Source of the DNA: Natronobacterium gregoryi SP2
GTDB lineage: Archaea; Halobacteriota; Halobacteria; Halobacteriales; Natrialbaceae
Reading direction: 5' to 3'
Length of the DNA stretch: 64,000 bases
NCBI RefSeq assembly: GCF_000230715.2
Contig: NC_019792.1
Location: forward strand, 2,604,001 to 2,668,000
This document shows, in pieces, positions 45,179 through 54,565 of the stretch. Position numbers and translations under genes: made by a program. The first letter of the stretch is position 1; every line of letters starts with the position of its first letter. The notes below the pieces were generated by a model. That model saw only the letters and a list, made by a program, of their open reading frames with translations, was not told the DNA's origin and ran no database searches.

Positions 45179-46048
45179 TCACTCGCTTTTGGTGAACGTC
45201 GTTTGCAATCGCTGGATTCGCTTGTGAGTCGGTGGATGTGTTGTGAACGGCAGCATCGACGATGTCGGGACGATACAGAACGCGTTGAAGCCGGCGACCG
45301 ATCGGAGGTCGTCGTCCGGCGGCGTCGATTCGCCGTGGATGGTCGCGAGCGCGCTGGCGAGGGCGAAGGGCTTGCCCGTGATCGCGACGGCACCACGGTC
45401 GGCGGCGTACTCGCGGTACCGCGAGAGCACGAGCGTTCCGGGGAGGCTGGCGACGTAGACAGGGAGGCCGACGAACAGCAGGTACGTGGCGATCCAGAAC
45501 GGGAACCCCAGGAGGAACGACACAGGAGTAATCGCTCGGCTGGCAGCCGAAAGGGTGACTACGGAGACGACCGTCGGGAACGCGGCGACGGTCATCACGC
45601 TCGAGTCGCTGTTCTTGAGGTGGGCGAGTTCGTGAGCGAGGACTGCCTCGAGTTCGTCTTCCTCGAGCGTTTGCAGGAGGCCGGTGGTCACGCAGATCAC
45701 GGTTCGGTTGCCCGTGCCCGCGGAGAGCGCGTTCGGTTCGTCGGCGGGGATCACGGCAACCGGCGGTCGTGGGACGTCGGCCTGCTGTGCGAGGCGGTCG
45801 GTGAGATCGTAGACGAGCGGGTACTGCTCGCGGTCGATGGCGACCGCGCCCGTCGCCCAGTAGGCGACGTAGTCGGCCCAGTAGACGCTGCCGATCATGA
45901 CGGCAGCGAGGGCGACGCAGGTAAACAGCGCGAGTGCCGTTGGAAGCAGCGAGAACAGCAACGAGAGGAGGACGCCGTAACCGACGACGGTGAGCGTAAG
46001 CGCCAGGAACATCCGGCCTTGGAGACGGCGATCGGGAGACCAGTCCAT
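45179..46048 (-). CDS. M48-family (HtpX-like) membrane zinc metalloprotease
   Basis: 289 residues from ATG 46048 (MDWSPDRRLQGRMFLAL). Two N-terminal transmembrane helices, zinc motif HELAH (139-143) with the third ligand in REYAADRGAV, and a further hydrophobic pair between them. HtpX-type proteases degrade misfolded membrane proteins. A CCTATTTGAC box (minus strand, about 46069-46078) lies ~25 bp upstream. Divergent from the DapA-family gene. Confidence 0.92.
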   Translation of the reverse strand: MDWSPDRRLQGRMFLALTLTVVGYGVLLSLLFSLLPTALALFTCVALAAVMIGSVYWADYVAYWATGAVAIDREQYPLVYDLTDRLAQQADVPRPPVAVIPADEPNALSAGTGNRTVICVTTGLLQTLEEDELEAVLAHELAHLKNSDSSVMTVAAFPTVVSVVTLSAASRAITPVSFLLGFPFWIATYLLFVGLPVYVASLPGTLVLSRYREYAADRGAVAITGKPFALASALATIHGESTPPDDDLRSVAGFNAFCIVPTSSMLPFTTHPPTHKRIQRLQTTFTKSE

Positions 46049-46153
46049 ACGCGACCTTGTGCGAGTACGGTCAAATAGGTAACTGGTCGTTTTCGATACG
46101 TTCTCGAGTCCCTCGAGCGAAGACGGTTCCTTCCGAGGGAGAGACATCGACCC

Positions 46154-47044
46154 ATGACACTCGAGCACGACCTGCAAGGAATCACAACGCCCCTCGTCAC
46201 CCCGTTCGATTCCGACGGCGGCGAAATCGACGAATCGGCACTCGAGGACCTCGTCGATCACCTCCTCGAGAACGGCATCGACGGCCTCTTTCCCTGCGGG
46301 ACGACCGGCGAGTTCGCCAGCCTGACGCCCGAGGAGCGCCGGCGCGTCCACGAGGTCGTCGTCGACCGTGCGGAGGGCGAGGTGGCCGTACTCGCTGGCG
46401 CGGCCGCGACGACCGTCGAGGAGGCGGTCGACTACGCCGAACACGCCGCCGAAATCGGTGCCGACGTCGCGGTCGTCACGGAGCCGTACTTCCACGGCCC
46501 CAACGCACCCGACGGGAACCGACGGTTCTTCGAGCGGGTGGCCGACCGGTCGCCGCTGCCCGTCCTGCTGTACAACATCCCGCCGTGTACCGGCGGCTCG
46601 ATCGCTCTCGAAGCGCTCGAGGCCGTCGCCGATCACGAAAACGTGATCGGGATCAAGGACTCGAGCGGCGACCTCGGGTACACGCTGTCGGTGATCCGCC
46701 GGATGCCCAAGGAGTTCGTCGTCCTCCAGGGGTACGACGCACTGCTCACCCCCGCGCTCCGGATGGGTGCCGACGGCGGACTAAACGCGGGATCGAACGT
46801 CGCGCCCGCAGCATATACCGAGTTGTACGAGTCCTTCGAGGGCGAGCGCGGGATCGAACTGCAGGACGCCATCGAGCCATTGTTTGGTGCCTGTGCGGAG
46901 CACGGGTTCGCACCGGCGACGAAGACCGCGCTCGAGTATCGTGGCATCGTTCCGAGCGATGCCGTTCGGCCGCCGCTCGTTCCGGTGCCGGAGGACGGGC
47001 AGGCAGGTGTGGCAGAAGGCGTCGACGCGTTGCTCGAGAGTTAG
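46154..47044 (+). CDS. Dihydrodipicolinate synthase/N-acetylneuraminate lyase family aldolase
   Basis: 296 residues, a TIM barrel of the DapA family. Schiff-base lysine K168 in IGIKDSSGD, catalytic tyrosine Y140 in LLYNIPPCTGG, and GTTGEF at 49-54. DapA proper makes 4-hydroxy-tetrahydrodipicolinate from pyruvate and aspartate semialdehyde, but no dapB is adjacent; a 2-keto-3-deoxygluconate aldolase role would pair with the KdgK-like kinase at 52236. I cannot choose between them from sequence alone. Confidence 0.88.
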   Translation: MTLEHDLQGITTPLVTPFDSDGGEIDESALEDLVDHLLENGIDGLFPCGTTGEFASLTPEERRRVHEVVVDRAEGEVAVLAGAAATTVEEAVDYAEHAAEIGADVAVVTEPYFHGPNAPDGNRRFFERVADRSPLPVLLYNIPPCTGGSIALEALEAVADHENVIGIKDSSGDLGYTLSVIRRMPKEFVVLQGYDALLTPALRMGADGGLNAGSNVAPAAYTELYESFEGERGIELQDAIEPLFGACAEHGFAPATKTALEYRGIVPSDAVRPPLVPVPEDGQAGVAEGVDALLES

Positions 47045-47478
47045 GTAGTCAGTTCTCGGGAACAAACTGGAACTCGAGTCCGGAAAGGACGTTCGGAGCA
47101 AACGTCCCGACCATCTCGAAAGTCTCTGGATCGCTCGAGTCTGTCGTTCGGAGTTCTGTGAAAACGACTCCAGCGAATAGATTTTCCTCTACCTCGAAAG
47201 CCCCCGGACCGCTCGAGTCGGCTGGCGGCGTGCGCTCCTCGGCTCGCGTCGCTCGCCTGCGGTGCTACCGGCCACCAGCCTCCCCGACCGGCCCGGCCCC
47301 TTTCAGTCCCGCCCGTCCAGCACCTCGAGCCCCCCATCCGACTCGTTCGTCGCTTCGCTTCCTCACTCGCCCTCGCGCAGAATCGAGACGCGGTTCACTC
47401 GTCGTTCACCGCGCCTCCGCGCGCGCCAAAACGCTGTCCGTGGTCATCCACTACACACGCATCATTTACCAAATCTAC
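47045..47478. other. Gene-free region with one arm of the 32-bp inverted repeat
   Basis: No gene recognised. Contains 47338-47369, the left arm of the 32-bp perfect inverted repeat; the stretch just before it is exceptionally GC-rich, and GC falls sharply after about 47450. Confidence 0.5.
47338..47369. repeat. Left arm of a 32-bp perfect inverted repeat
   Basis: Reverse complement of 47992-48023 over all 32 bp; reads CCGACTCGTTCGTCGCTTCG and on. The two arms enclose about 620 bp of low-GC DNA with one small membrane gene. Confidence 0.85.
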
Positions 47479-47721
47479 CTAAGAATACTCTAAAATCACA
47501 ATAGCTGATGCGAGTGCGAGAATTGAAATTACGATTAGAATGTTCTCACTCACCTCGTTCAGCCACTCATCTACTGATTTTGAAACCAGTTGTAGGGCGG
47601 TAAACACGGCTAATACCATACAAAAGCCTGCTGCGATTAGATTCTGCTGGAGATACATCGCAATCCCGACCAATAGAAGGCCAATTCCTCCGAGCGCGAT
47701 ACTTAGCCTGGAATTATTCAT
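47479..47721 (-). CDS. 80-residue three-helix membrane protein in low-GC islet
   Basis: MNNSRLSIALGGIGLLLVGI, a second helix (NLIAAGFCMVLAVFTALQLV), an amphipathic loop with SKSVDEWLNEVSENI and a third helix (LIVISILALASAIVILEY). Codon use is much less GC-biased than its neighbours, suggesting transfer. Start ATG 47721. Function unknown. Confidence 0.65.
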   Translation of the reverse strand: MNNSRLSIALGGIGLLLVGIAMYLQQNLIAAGFCMVLAVFTALQLVSKSVDEWLNEVSENILIVISILALASAIVILEYS

Positions 47722-47991
47722 TGGAATGTTAAGAGGATCTATGCTATTAATTCTTCTTCGGCGGGGTCCCAGGATAGCCTCCAGCATACGGACCTGTCGT
47801 ACTAAACATCCTCTGAATTCAGCGGGCAATTCTTGTTAGCTGCAGAGGATTTCAGCAGAGCCATTGACAGGACGGGCTCACTGGCGCACAGGTGAGGTGT
47901 CCGAGTAATCACGGGGACGCCTCGCTAATCTGCGTGGTCTTCGTGAGTGGAACGAGCGAAGGCTCGGGAGACGCTTGCGTCTCCCGGTGGA

Positions 47992-48023
47992 CGAGTGAGG
48001 AAGCGAAGCGACGAACGAGTCGG
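47992..48023. repeat. Right arm of the 32-bp perfect inverted repeat
   Basis: CGAGTGAGGAAGCGAAGCGA and on; exact reverse complement of 47338-47369. Confidence 0.85.
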
Positions 48024-48051
48024 CTGGGGAGGGCGTAGCAACTCATCGTTG

Positions 48052-48118
48052 CCACGATAGCAGGACACGAGCGAGGCGTACAGGAAACGGACGACCACGA
48101 TAGCAGGACACGAGCGAG
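48052..48118. repeat. 24-bp direct repeat pair
   Basis: CCACGATAGCAGGACACGAG plus CGAG occurs at 48052-48075 and again at 48095-48118, a 43-bp period. Confidence 0.8.
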
Positions 48119-48311
48119 TGTTCTCGAGCAGACACGAAGCCTGTCGGAAGCCCGCTGGACCACCAGAGTCGTGATTTCACTCCAGACGAGACGCGGACAC
48201 GCAAGGACTTTGCCGATCCGCCCGTCCTAGGCGAACAGTGAACGCGACTCGAGTCGCGTCGACCGGGTTCGGGGGAGTCGACGCGCACCTGCGGAGCAAA
48301 TTCAGCCAACG

Positions 48312-50471
48312 ATGACCGACACAGACATCCACGAGCTAGACGAGGACACCGTCGCCCGCATCGCCGCCGGCGAGGTCGTCGAGCGGCCCGCGAGTGCGGT
48401 GAAGGAACTCGTCGAGAACAGCCTGGACGCGGACGCCTCACGGCTCGAGGTCGCCGTCGAAGAGGGCGGCACCGAGTCGATCCGCGTGGCAGATGACGGC
48501 CACGGGATGACCGAGAGCGACCTGCGTGTTGCGGTGCGCCAGCACACGACGAGCAAGATCGAGGGCCTCGAGGATCTCGAGGCAGGAGTTAGAACTCTCG
48601 GCTTCAGGGGTGAAGCCTTGCATACCATCGGCTCCGTCTCGCGGCTGACGATCCGGTCGCGGCCTCGAGACGGGAGCGAGGCGGGGACGGAACTCGTCTA
48701 CGAGGGCGGCGACGCCGTCTCGGTCGAGCCTGCGGGCTGTCCCGAGGGGACCGTCGTCGAGGTCGAGGATCTGTTCTACAATACGCCCGCCCGCCAGAAG
48801 TTCCTGAAGACGACGGCGACGGAGTTCGCTCACGTCAACCGCGTCGTCACCCGCTACGCACTCGCGAATCCGGACGTGGCGGTCTCGCTGGTCCACGACG
48901 GCCGCGAAGTCTTTTCCACGACGGGCCAGGGAGACCTCCAGGCCGCCGTCCTCTCGGTCTACGGTCGCGAGGTCGCCGCCGCGATGATCCCCGTCGAGGT
49001 GGACGAGGAGGACCTCCCGCCGGGACCGGTCGACTCCATCTCGGGGCTGGTCTCGCACCCCGAGACGAACCGCTCGAGTCGCGAGTACCTCGCGACGTAC
49101 GTCAACGACCGCGCCGTGACCTCGGACGCGATCCGCGAGGGGATCATGGGGGCCTACGGCACGCAGCTGGGCAGCGACCGCTACCCGTTCGCCACCCTCT
49201 TCCTCGAGGTGCCGGGCGAGGCCGTCGACGTCAACGTCCACCCGCGCAAGCGAGAGGTACGGTTCGACGACGACGATGCAGTCCGCCGGCAGGTCGACTC
49301 GGCCGTCGAGTCGGCACTGCTCGAGCACGGGCTGTTGCGGTCTCGAGCGCCCCGCGGCCGATCGGCCCCGGGCGACGCGCGAGTCGCTCCCGACCGCGGG
49401 CCGTCGCAGTCCGAGATCGGGGGCTCGAGTGGGGACGGCTCGAGCGGAGACGACTCGGCGACGGCATCTCCAGCGCGCGACGAGACGGTCGAGCGATCTC
49501 CTGCCAGCGACGAACCGCCGGCAGACGGATCGACGTCTTCCAGCGTCGACTCGAGCCCGCCCTCGAGTCCCCCACAGCCTTCGGACCGCTCCGAACGATC
49601 CGCATCGGCCGAGAGCGAACCTCTCGAGTCCACCCCAGCGTCCTCCATCGACGCGAGCGAAGCCGACAGTGCCCCGGCGAAACCGGAGCCGCCGACCGAG
49701 CCGGCCGACGCGGATGCCCCACGAACCGACTCGAGTCCCCACGCCGACGAACAGCCGACAGAACCCAGCCAGCCCGAACGCGATCCGGAACGCAAGTTCG
49801 ACGGTCCCACCGAACAGCGCACGCTCGAGGGCGACCGCGCGACGGGCGAGGAGACCGACTTCGACTCGCTCCCACCACTGCGCGTGCTCGGACAGTTCGG
49901 GGACACGTACATCGTCTGCGAGACGCCCGACGGCCTCGCGCTTATCGACCAGCACGCTGCCGACGAGCGGGTCAACTACGAGCGCCTGCAGGAGGCGTTC
50001 GCCAGCGATCCGCCGGCGCAGGCGCTGGCCGAACCCGTCGAACTCGAGCTCACCGCCGCCGAGGCCGAGGCATTCGCGGGGTACAGCGAGGCCCTCGAGC
50101 GGCTGGGCTTCTACGCGAACCGCGTCGACGACCGAACGGTCGCGGTGACGACCGTTCCCGCAGTCTTGGAAGAGACGCTCGAGCCCGAACACCTGCGGGA
50201 CGTCCTCACGTCGTTCGTCGAGGGCGACCGCGAGGCGGGCGCGGAGACGGTCGACGCGCTGGCCGACGAGTTCCTCGGCGACCTGGCCTGCTACCCCTCC
50301 GTCACGGGCAACACCTCGCTGACGGAGGGGTCGGTCGTCGACCTGCTCGCGGCGCTGGACGACTGCGAGAACCCCTACGCCTGTCCGCACGGCAGGCCCG
50401 TGATCGTCCAGTTCGACGAACGGGAGATCGAGGAACGGTTCGAGCGGGATTATCCGGGCCACGGCGACTGA
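48312..50471 (+). CDS. mutL: DNA mismatch repair protein MutL
   Basis: 719 residues. GHKL ATPase N-terminus (DTVARIAAGEVVERPASAVK, ENSLDADA, ADDGHGM, GFRGEAL), a low-complexity Ser/Pro/acidic linker at about 350-515, and a C-terminal dimerisation domain. The endonuclease metal motif DQHA-x2-E-x4-E is present at 546-557 (DQHAADERVNYE), so this is a nicking-type MutL. No mutS is adjacent, unlike many haloarchaeal loci. Start ATG 48312. Confidence 0.95.
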   Translation: MTDTDIHELDEDTVARIAAGEVVERPASAVKELVENSLDADASRLEVAVEEGGTESIRVADDGHGMTESDLRVAVRQHTTSKIEGLEDLEAGVRTLGFRGEALHTIGSVSRLTIRSRPRDGSEAGTELVYEGGDAVSVEPAGCPEGTVVEVEDLFYNTPARQKFLKTTATEFAHVNRVVTRYALANPDVAVSLVHDGREVFSTTGQGDLQAAVLSVYGREVAAAMIPVEVDEEDLPPGPVDSISGLVSHPETNRSSREYLATYVNDRAVTSDAIREGIMGAYGTQLGSDRYPFATLFLEVPGEAVDVNVHPRKREVRFDDDDAVRRQVDSAVESALLEHGLLRSRAPRGRSAPGDARVAPDRGPSQSEIGGSSGDGSSGDDSATASPARDETVERSPASDEPPADGSTSSSVDSSPPSSPPQPSDRSERSASAESEPLESTPASSIDASEADSAPAKPEPPTEPADADAPRTDSSPHADEQPTEPSQPERDPERKFDGPTEQRTLEGDRATGEETDFDSLPPLRVLGQFGDTYIVCETPDGLALIDQHAADERVNYERLQEAFASDPPAQALAEPVELELTAAEAEAFAGYSEALERLGFYANRVDDRTVAVTTVPAVLEETLEPEHLRDVLTSFVEGDREAGAETVDALADEFLGDLACYPSVTGNTSLTEGSVVDLLAALDDCENPYACPHGRPVIVQFDEREIEERFERDYPGHGD

Positions 50472-50534
50472 CACCCGTCGCAAACTCGCTTTTCGAGCGG
50501 TACCGATACGGCACTCGAGTCCCTACCACCAGCC

Positions 50535-51602
50535 GTGACGCCGACGTACGAACTCGACGGGAGCGAGGCCGGCGGGCAGTTCGTCCGGACCGCACTCGCG
50601 CTGTCGGTCCTCGAGAACGAGCCGATCCGTATCGAGAACGTCCGCGGCGACCGGCCCGATCCCGGTCTCGCCCACCAGCACCTCGCGGTCCTCGAGACGA
50701 TGGTCGAACTCTGTGATGCCGACGCGACGGGCGTCGAACTCGGCGCGGAGACGATCGAGTTCGATCCGGGACTAGATAACGGACTCGAGGGCGGCCAGTA
50801 CGCCGTCGACATCGGCACTGCGGGCAGCGTGACGCTGCTTTTCGACGCCGTACTGCCGCTCGCGACCGTCCTCGAGTCGCCGCTCGAACTCACCGTCACC
50901 GGTGGGACGGACGTGAAGTGGTCGCCGCCGCTGGATTACTTCCGGCACGTGAAACTCCCGCTGCTCCGGGGGTTCGGGCTCGACGCTACCTGCGAACCCG
51001 AACGTCGCGGGTTCTACCCCGACGGCGGCGGCGAGGTGACGCTCCATCTCGAGCCCTCGGCGATCGACCCGATCGAACTCGAAGCACGCGGCGACCTCGA
51101 GACGGTGCGACTCTACTCGACGGAATCCGAGTCGCTGGCCGACCGGGACGTCGCCCACCGACAGGCCGAGGGGGGCGTCGAGCGCCTCGAGTGGGACGGC
51201 GACCTCGAGCGCCGGGAGACGACGGCGGACAGTCCGTCGTCGGGATCGGTGCTCGTGATCCGCGTCGAGCACGCACTCGAGGGTTCGAAACGGACGGGAA
51301 TCGCAGGCTTCAGTTCCCTCGGCGAACGGGGGAAGCCAGCCGAGCGCGTCGGCGAGGATGCCGCCGACGCCGCGAACCGGTTCCGCGAGGGAACGGCACC
51401 CGTCGACCGGCACATGGCCGACCAGTTGCTCGTCTACCTTGCGATTGCCGGCGGACGGGTCCGGATTCCGGCCGTGACCGACCACGTCGAGAGCAGTCTC
51501 GAGTTGCTCGGGGAGATGGGTGTGGAAGCGACGCTCGAGCGCGACGTCAGCAACGCGGAAACCGCAGTCGTGGCGGTCGAACTCGAGTCGACGATTCGAT
51601 AG
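50535..51602 (+). CDS. rtcA: RNA 3'-terminal phosphate cyclase
   Basis: 355 residues from GTG 50535. RtcA converts 3'-phosphate RNA ends to 2',3'-cyclic phosphate with ATP, producing substrates for RtcB (partial gene at position 1). Conserved GSEAGGQFVRTALALSVL start, GTAGSVTLLFDAVLP, and the C-terminal histidine in VDRHMADQLLVYLAI, equivalent to the adenylylated His of RtcA. Lies 63 bp after mutL, same strand. Confidence 0.93.
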   Translation: MTPTYELDGSEAGGQFVRTALALSVLENEPIRIENVRGDRPDPGLAHQHLAVLETMVELCDADATGVELGAETIEFDPGLDNGLEGGQYAVDIGTAGSVTLLFDAVLPLATVLESPLELTVTGGTDVKWSPPLDYFRHVKLPLLRGFGLDATCEPERRGFYPDGGGEVTLHLEPSAIDPIELEARGDLETVRLYSTESESLADRDVAHRQAEGGVERLEWDGDLERRETTADSPSSGSVLVIRVEHALEGSKRTGIAGFSSLGERGKPAERVGEDAADAANRFREGTAPVDRHMADQLLVYLAIAGGRVRIPAVTDHVESSLELLGEMGVEATLERDVSNAETAVVAVELESTIR

Positions 51603-51658
51603 TTACATCCGGCCGATGAACTGTCCGCCTTGACACCGCCGTCGTTCGTCCGGTTGAC

Positions 51659-52063
51659 TCAACAATCCGGCTGGTCTTCGGGAGTGAGAACGTCTATCTC
51701 CGAGTCGGTGTAGCGGACGATCATTTTGGCACAGTAGTCTCTCTCGACGTCGGTTCGTTCCATGCGGAACACCCCCACTCCGACCTCGTCGTTCACGACC
51801 GCGTGTATCCGTTCTTCTGTCCCATCTCCAGGCAGAGACAGAGAAACTGTTTCGCGGTCGTTCGGTTCCACGTCTCGCTGGTTCCACTCGCTCAACCCGT
51901 CGGCCGTCTCTATGGCAAACGAGAAGATGTGTGCGGTATCGGCACGGTTCTGGAGTTCCAACTCGAGTTCTACTAGCTCTCCGTCAGTAACGAGGTCTGG
52001 ACACCCAGCGAGCAAAAGGGACGAGGAACCAACAGCTAAGACACGTCGCCGAGATACTTTCAT
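51659..52063 (-). CDS. Tat-type lipoprotein of unknown function
   Basis: 134 residues from ATG 52063 (MKVSRRRVLAVGSSSLLLAG, lipobox cysteine C21). The mature part, with LQNRADTAHIFSFAIETADG, has the look of a small beta-sandwich; two Cys are near the C-terminus. Converges with rtcA. No family assigned. Confidence 0.75.
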   Translation of the reverse strand: MKVSRRRVLAVGSSSLLLAGCPDLVTDGELVELELELQNRADTAHIFSFAIETADGLSEWNQRDVEPNDRETVSLSLPGDGTEERIHAVVNDEVGVGVFRMERTDVERDYCAKMIVRYTDSEIDVLTPEDQPDC

Positions 52064-52235
52064 ATATCCAACTATTCTGTGATGGTAGTTTAGTATTTCT
52101 ACCTCGGGGAATTCGAGTTGGGGAAAGGTAGACACACTTTCGACGACACCTCAGACTCAGCAACGGTCTTATACTACGCCCGGGTGTGTACCGACATATG
52201 ACAGCGACGCGTGCCAAACGGGAGGGTATCGGACC

Positions 52236-53195
52236 GTGAGTGAGGACGACCTCGTCGCCTTCGGCGAGACGATGCTTCGCCTCTCCCCACCGGGGAACGA
52301 ACGGATCGAATCGGCCGACGAGTTCGAGGTGCGTGCCGGCGGCGCGGAGAGCAACGTCGCGATCGCCGCCCAGCGGCTGGGACTGTCCGCGACCTGGCTG
52401 TCGAAAGTGCCGGAGACGCCGCTCGGCCGGCGGGCGGTCGGCGAACTCCGCAAGGCTGGAATCGAGACCGACGTGGTCTGGAGCCACCGCGGCCGCCAGG
52501 GAACGTACTACCTCGAGCGGGCCGGCGAACCCCGCGGTGCGAACGTCATCTACGACCGGGAAAACACCGCTGTTTCGACGGCCAAAGCCCGCGAACTCGA
52601 CCTCGAGCGGATCAAGTCGGCGTCGGTCTTTTTCACGACGGGGATTACGCCCGCGCTCTCGTCGACGCTGCGGGATACGACCGCGAGCCTGATCAAGGCG
52701 GCCCAGACCGGCGGGACGACGACCGCCGTCGACTTCAACTACCGGCGCAAGCTCTGGTCGCCCGAGGAGGCCAAGGAGACGATGACCCACCTGTTCCCGG
52801 GAATCGACCTGCTCGTGATCGCCGCCCGCGACGCCCGGACCGTCCTCGGCATCGAGGGTGACCCGCGACAGCTCGCCCACCGGCTCGGCTCCGAGTACGA
52901 CCTCGACACCGTCGTCGTCACCCGCGGCGCAGAGGGTGCGGTCGGCTGGCACGACGGCGTCGTCCACGAACAGCCCGCCTACGAGACCGACACCGTCTCG
53001 AAGGTCGGCACCGGCGACGCCTTCACTGGCGCGTTCATCGCTCGTCGACTCGACGGCGACGACGTCTCGACCGCGCTCGAGTACGCCGCAGCTACGGCGG
53101 CCCTGAAGCGGACGATTCCGGGCGATATCGCGCTCGTTACGGAAGACGAAATCGAGGCCGTCGTCCGCGAAGGCGGCGAGACACTGTCCCGATAG
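52236..53195 (+). CDS. PfkB-family sugar kinase (KdgK-like)
   Basis: 319 residues from GTG 52236. PfkB signatures: RAGGAESNVAIAAQRLG near 33 and the C-terminal DTVSKVGTGDAFTGAF with the catalytic aspartate. The closest style is 2-keto-3-deoxygluconate kinase (ETMLRLSPP entry, VDFNYRRKLW), which phosphorylates KDG in the semi-phosphorylative Entner-Doudoroff pathway. An aldolase of suitable family lies at 46154, but they are not cotranscribed. Substrate is inferred. Confidence 0.87.
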   Translation: MSEDDLVAFGETMLRLSPPGNERIESADEFEVRAGGAESNVAIAAQRLGLSATWLSKVPETPLGRRAVGELRKAGIETDVVWSHRGRQGTYYLERAGEPRGANVIYDRENTAVSTAKARELDLERIKSASVFFTTGITPALSSTLRDTTASLIKAAQTGGTTTAVDFNYRRKLWSPEEAKETMTHLFPGIDLLVIAARDARTVLGIEGDPRQLAHRLGSEYDLDTVVVTRGAEGAVGWHDGVVHEQPAYETDTVSKVGTGDAFTGAFIARRLDGDDVSTALEYAAATAALKRTIPGDIALVTEDEIEAVVREGGETLSR

Positions 53196-53275
53196 GGCGA
53201 CCCGCTCGAGAAAAACACACGAACCCGGCGACTGCGTCCAGCCGCTTTTTGCCGCTCGCTCGCTTACGATCGTTC

Positions 53276-53833
53276 GTGACGCGAGACGTCCGGCAGGCGA
53301 CGACCGACGACGTCTGGGCGATCCACGAGACGGCACGCGAGAGCTGGCACGCCGCCTACGACGACTTGCTCGGCCCGGGTCGCGTCGACGGGATCGTCGA
53401 CGACTGGTACGCACTCGGCGATCTCGAGTCGGCGATCGCAGACGCCAGCGGCCGTGACGACGCGCTCTTCCTCGTCGTGACGGCTGTCGAACGACGAGCG
53501 GACGGACCCGAGGAGACGAAGGCAACGGGGGTCGACGACGCGGACGACTGTCTCGGCTTCGCTCACCTCGTCCCGTGGCCCGAGGACCGGACGGTCGGCT
53601 ACCTCGCGCGGATCTACGTTACTCCCGACCACTGGGGGGAAGGGATCGGGACGACTCTCCTCGAGCACCTCGAGGACGAGATCGACGCCTTCGAGCGCTT
53701 TCGACTCGCCGTGCTCGCCGGCAACGACGTCGGCGTCTCGTTCTACGAATCGGCGGGCTTCCAGCGTGTCACGACGCGGGAGACTGACTTGGGCGACGGA
53801 CTCGAGGAGTACGTGTACGAGAAACGACTGTAA
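53276..53833 (+). CDS. GNAT-family N-acetyltransferase
   Basis: 185 residues from GTG 53276 (MTRDVRQATTDDVWAIHETA). The acetyl-CoA pyrophosphate-binding motif is seen as ARIYVTPDHWGEGIGTTLLE, followed by GNDVGVSFYESAGFQRV. Same strand as the sugar kinase, 80 bp downstream. Acceptor unknown. Confidence 0.87.
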   Translation: MTRDVRQATTDDVWAIHETARESWHAAYDDLLGPGRVDGIVDDWYALGDLESAIADASGRDDALFLVVTAVERRADGPEETKATGVDDADDCLGFAHLVPWPEDRTVGYLARIYVTPDHWGEGIGTTLLEHLEDEIDAFERFRLAVLAGNDVGVSFYESAGFQRVTTRETDLGDGLEEYVYEKRL

Positions 53834-53882
53834 GAGAGAAATATGGAAGAGAGTTAACATTTCTCGAGAATAAGTAGTGAAT

Positions 53883-54386
53883 ATGAATCGGCGCAGAACG
53901 TTGATCGGTATTGGAGTTGCGTTCGTAGCTACGATAGCAGGTTGTCTCCAAGCAAGTGAAGGGAGTAACAAGGAATCGACCTCCGCCACTGGCGCAGTTG
54001 AACAGTATTTCCTAGCGCTGCAAGAGAACGATCGGGAGCGGGCGAACAAGCACGCACACCCAGACGGCGAGTACTACCTCGACGATGAGAGCGATCCCGT
54101 TCTGAGTGCGGAGGGGCTCACAATTGACGAAACGGAAGTCGTTGATGTCGAAACGGGCGTCCGACACATGCACGAAGACGCCGACGAGGTCTCCGTCGAC
54201 GAACACGTCGAAGAAGAGAGAACTGTACTCGAAGCAGTTCAGGACGAGTACGGGTTCGACGACTACGCCTACGTACGTCACGACGCCGAAGCCGAGGGGC
54301 TCACGTTTAATTCGATCTCCGTCTGCTTCGAGAGCGACAGCGCGTGGGCTATCTGGTCGGTCCCAACCGTTCTCCGCGAACACTGA
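53883..54386 (+). CDS. Lipoprotein of unknown function
   Basis: 167 residues from ATG 53883 (MNRRRTLIGIGVAFVATIAG, then C21). A twin-arginine-type signal and lipobox; the mature part has EQYFLALQENDRERANKHAH and looks like an NTF2-like small domain. The stop TGA (54384-54386) is also the first three bases of palindromic element R6. AT-rich leader upstream. Confidence 0.75.
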   Translation: MNRRRTLIGIGVAFVATIAGCLQASEGSNKESTSATGAVEQYFLALQENDRERANKHAHPDGEYYLDDESDPVLSAEGLTIDETEVVDVETGVRHMHEDADEVSVDEHVEEERTVLEAVQDEYGFDDYAYVRHDAEAEGLTFNSISVCFESDSAWAIWSVPTVLREH

Positions 54387-54469
54387 TACGGAATGCTGTC
54401 CCGATGTACCGACGCGACCGCAGGATGGCTCGCGGTCGCACCGGAACTGACTGACAACAGACCGTCTGA
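54384..54469. repeat. Palindromic element R6 (TGATACGG family)
   Basis: Copy 6: ends TGATACGGAATGCTGTC and GACAACAGACCGTCTGA; inner stem CGCGACCGC against GCGGTCGCA. The first TGA is the stop codon of the lipoprotein gene. Confidence 0.75.
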
Positions 54470-54565
54470 GTGATCTACTGGTTGTGCTGTAGATAACAAG
54501 CCAGCAGTTGTACGTACAAGGGCTGGTATACTCTGGTTCGAAAAACCAAACCTGTCTTTCAAGTG

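Larger units (their letters stand above)
47722..48311. other. Region upstream of mutL with repeats
   Basis: No gene. It carries a hairpin (GGGAGACGC-TT-GCGTCTCCC, 47966-47985), the right arm of the inverted repeat (47992-48023) and a 24-bp direct repeat. No mutS is present here. Confidence 0.55.

Noticed and set aside
48438-50483. 681-codon frame opposite mutL
   Set aside because: Shadow of a clear mutL gene; valine/arginine-rich, no motif.
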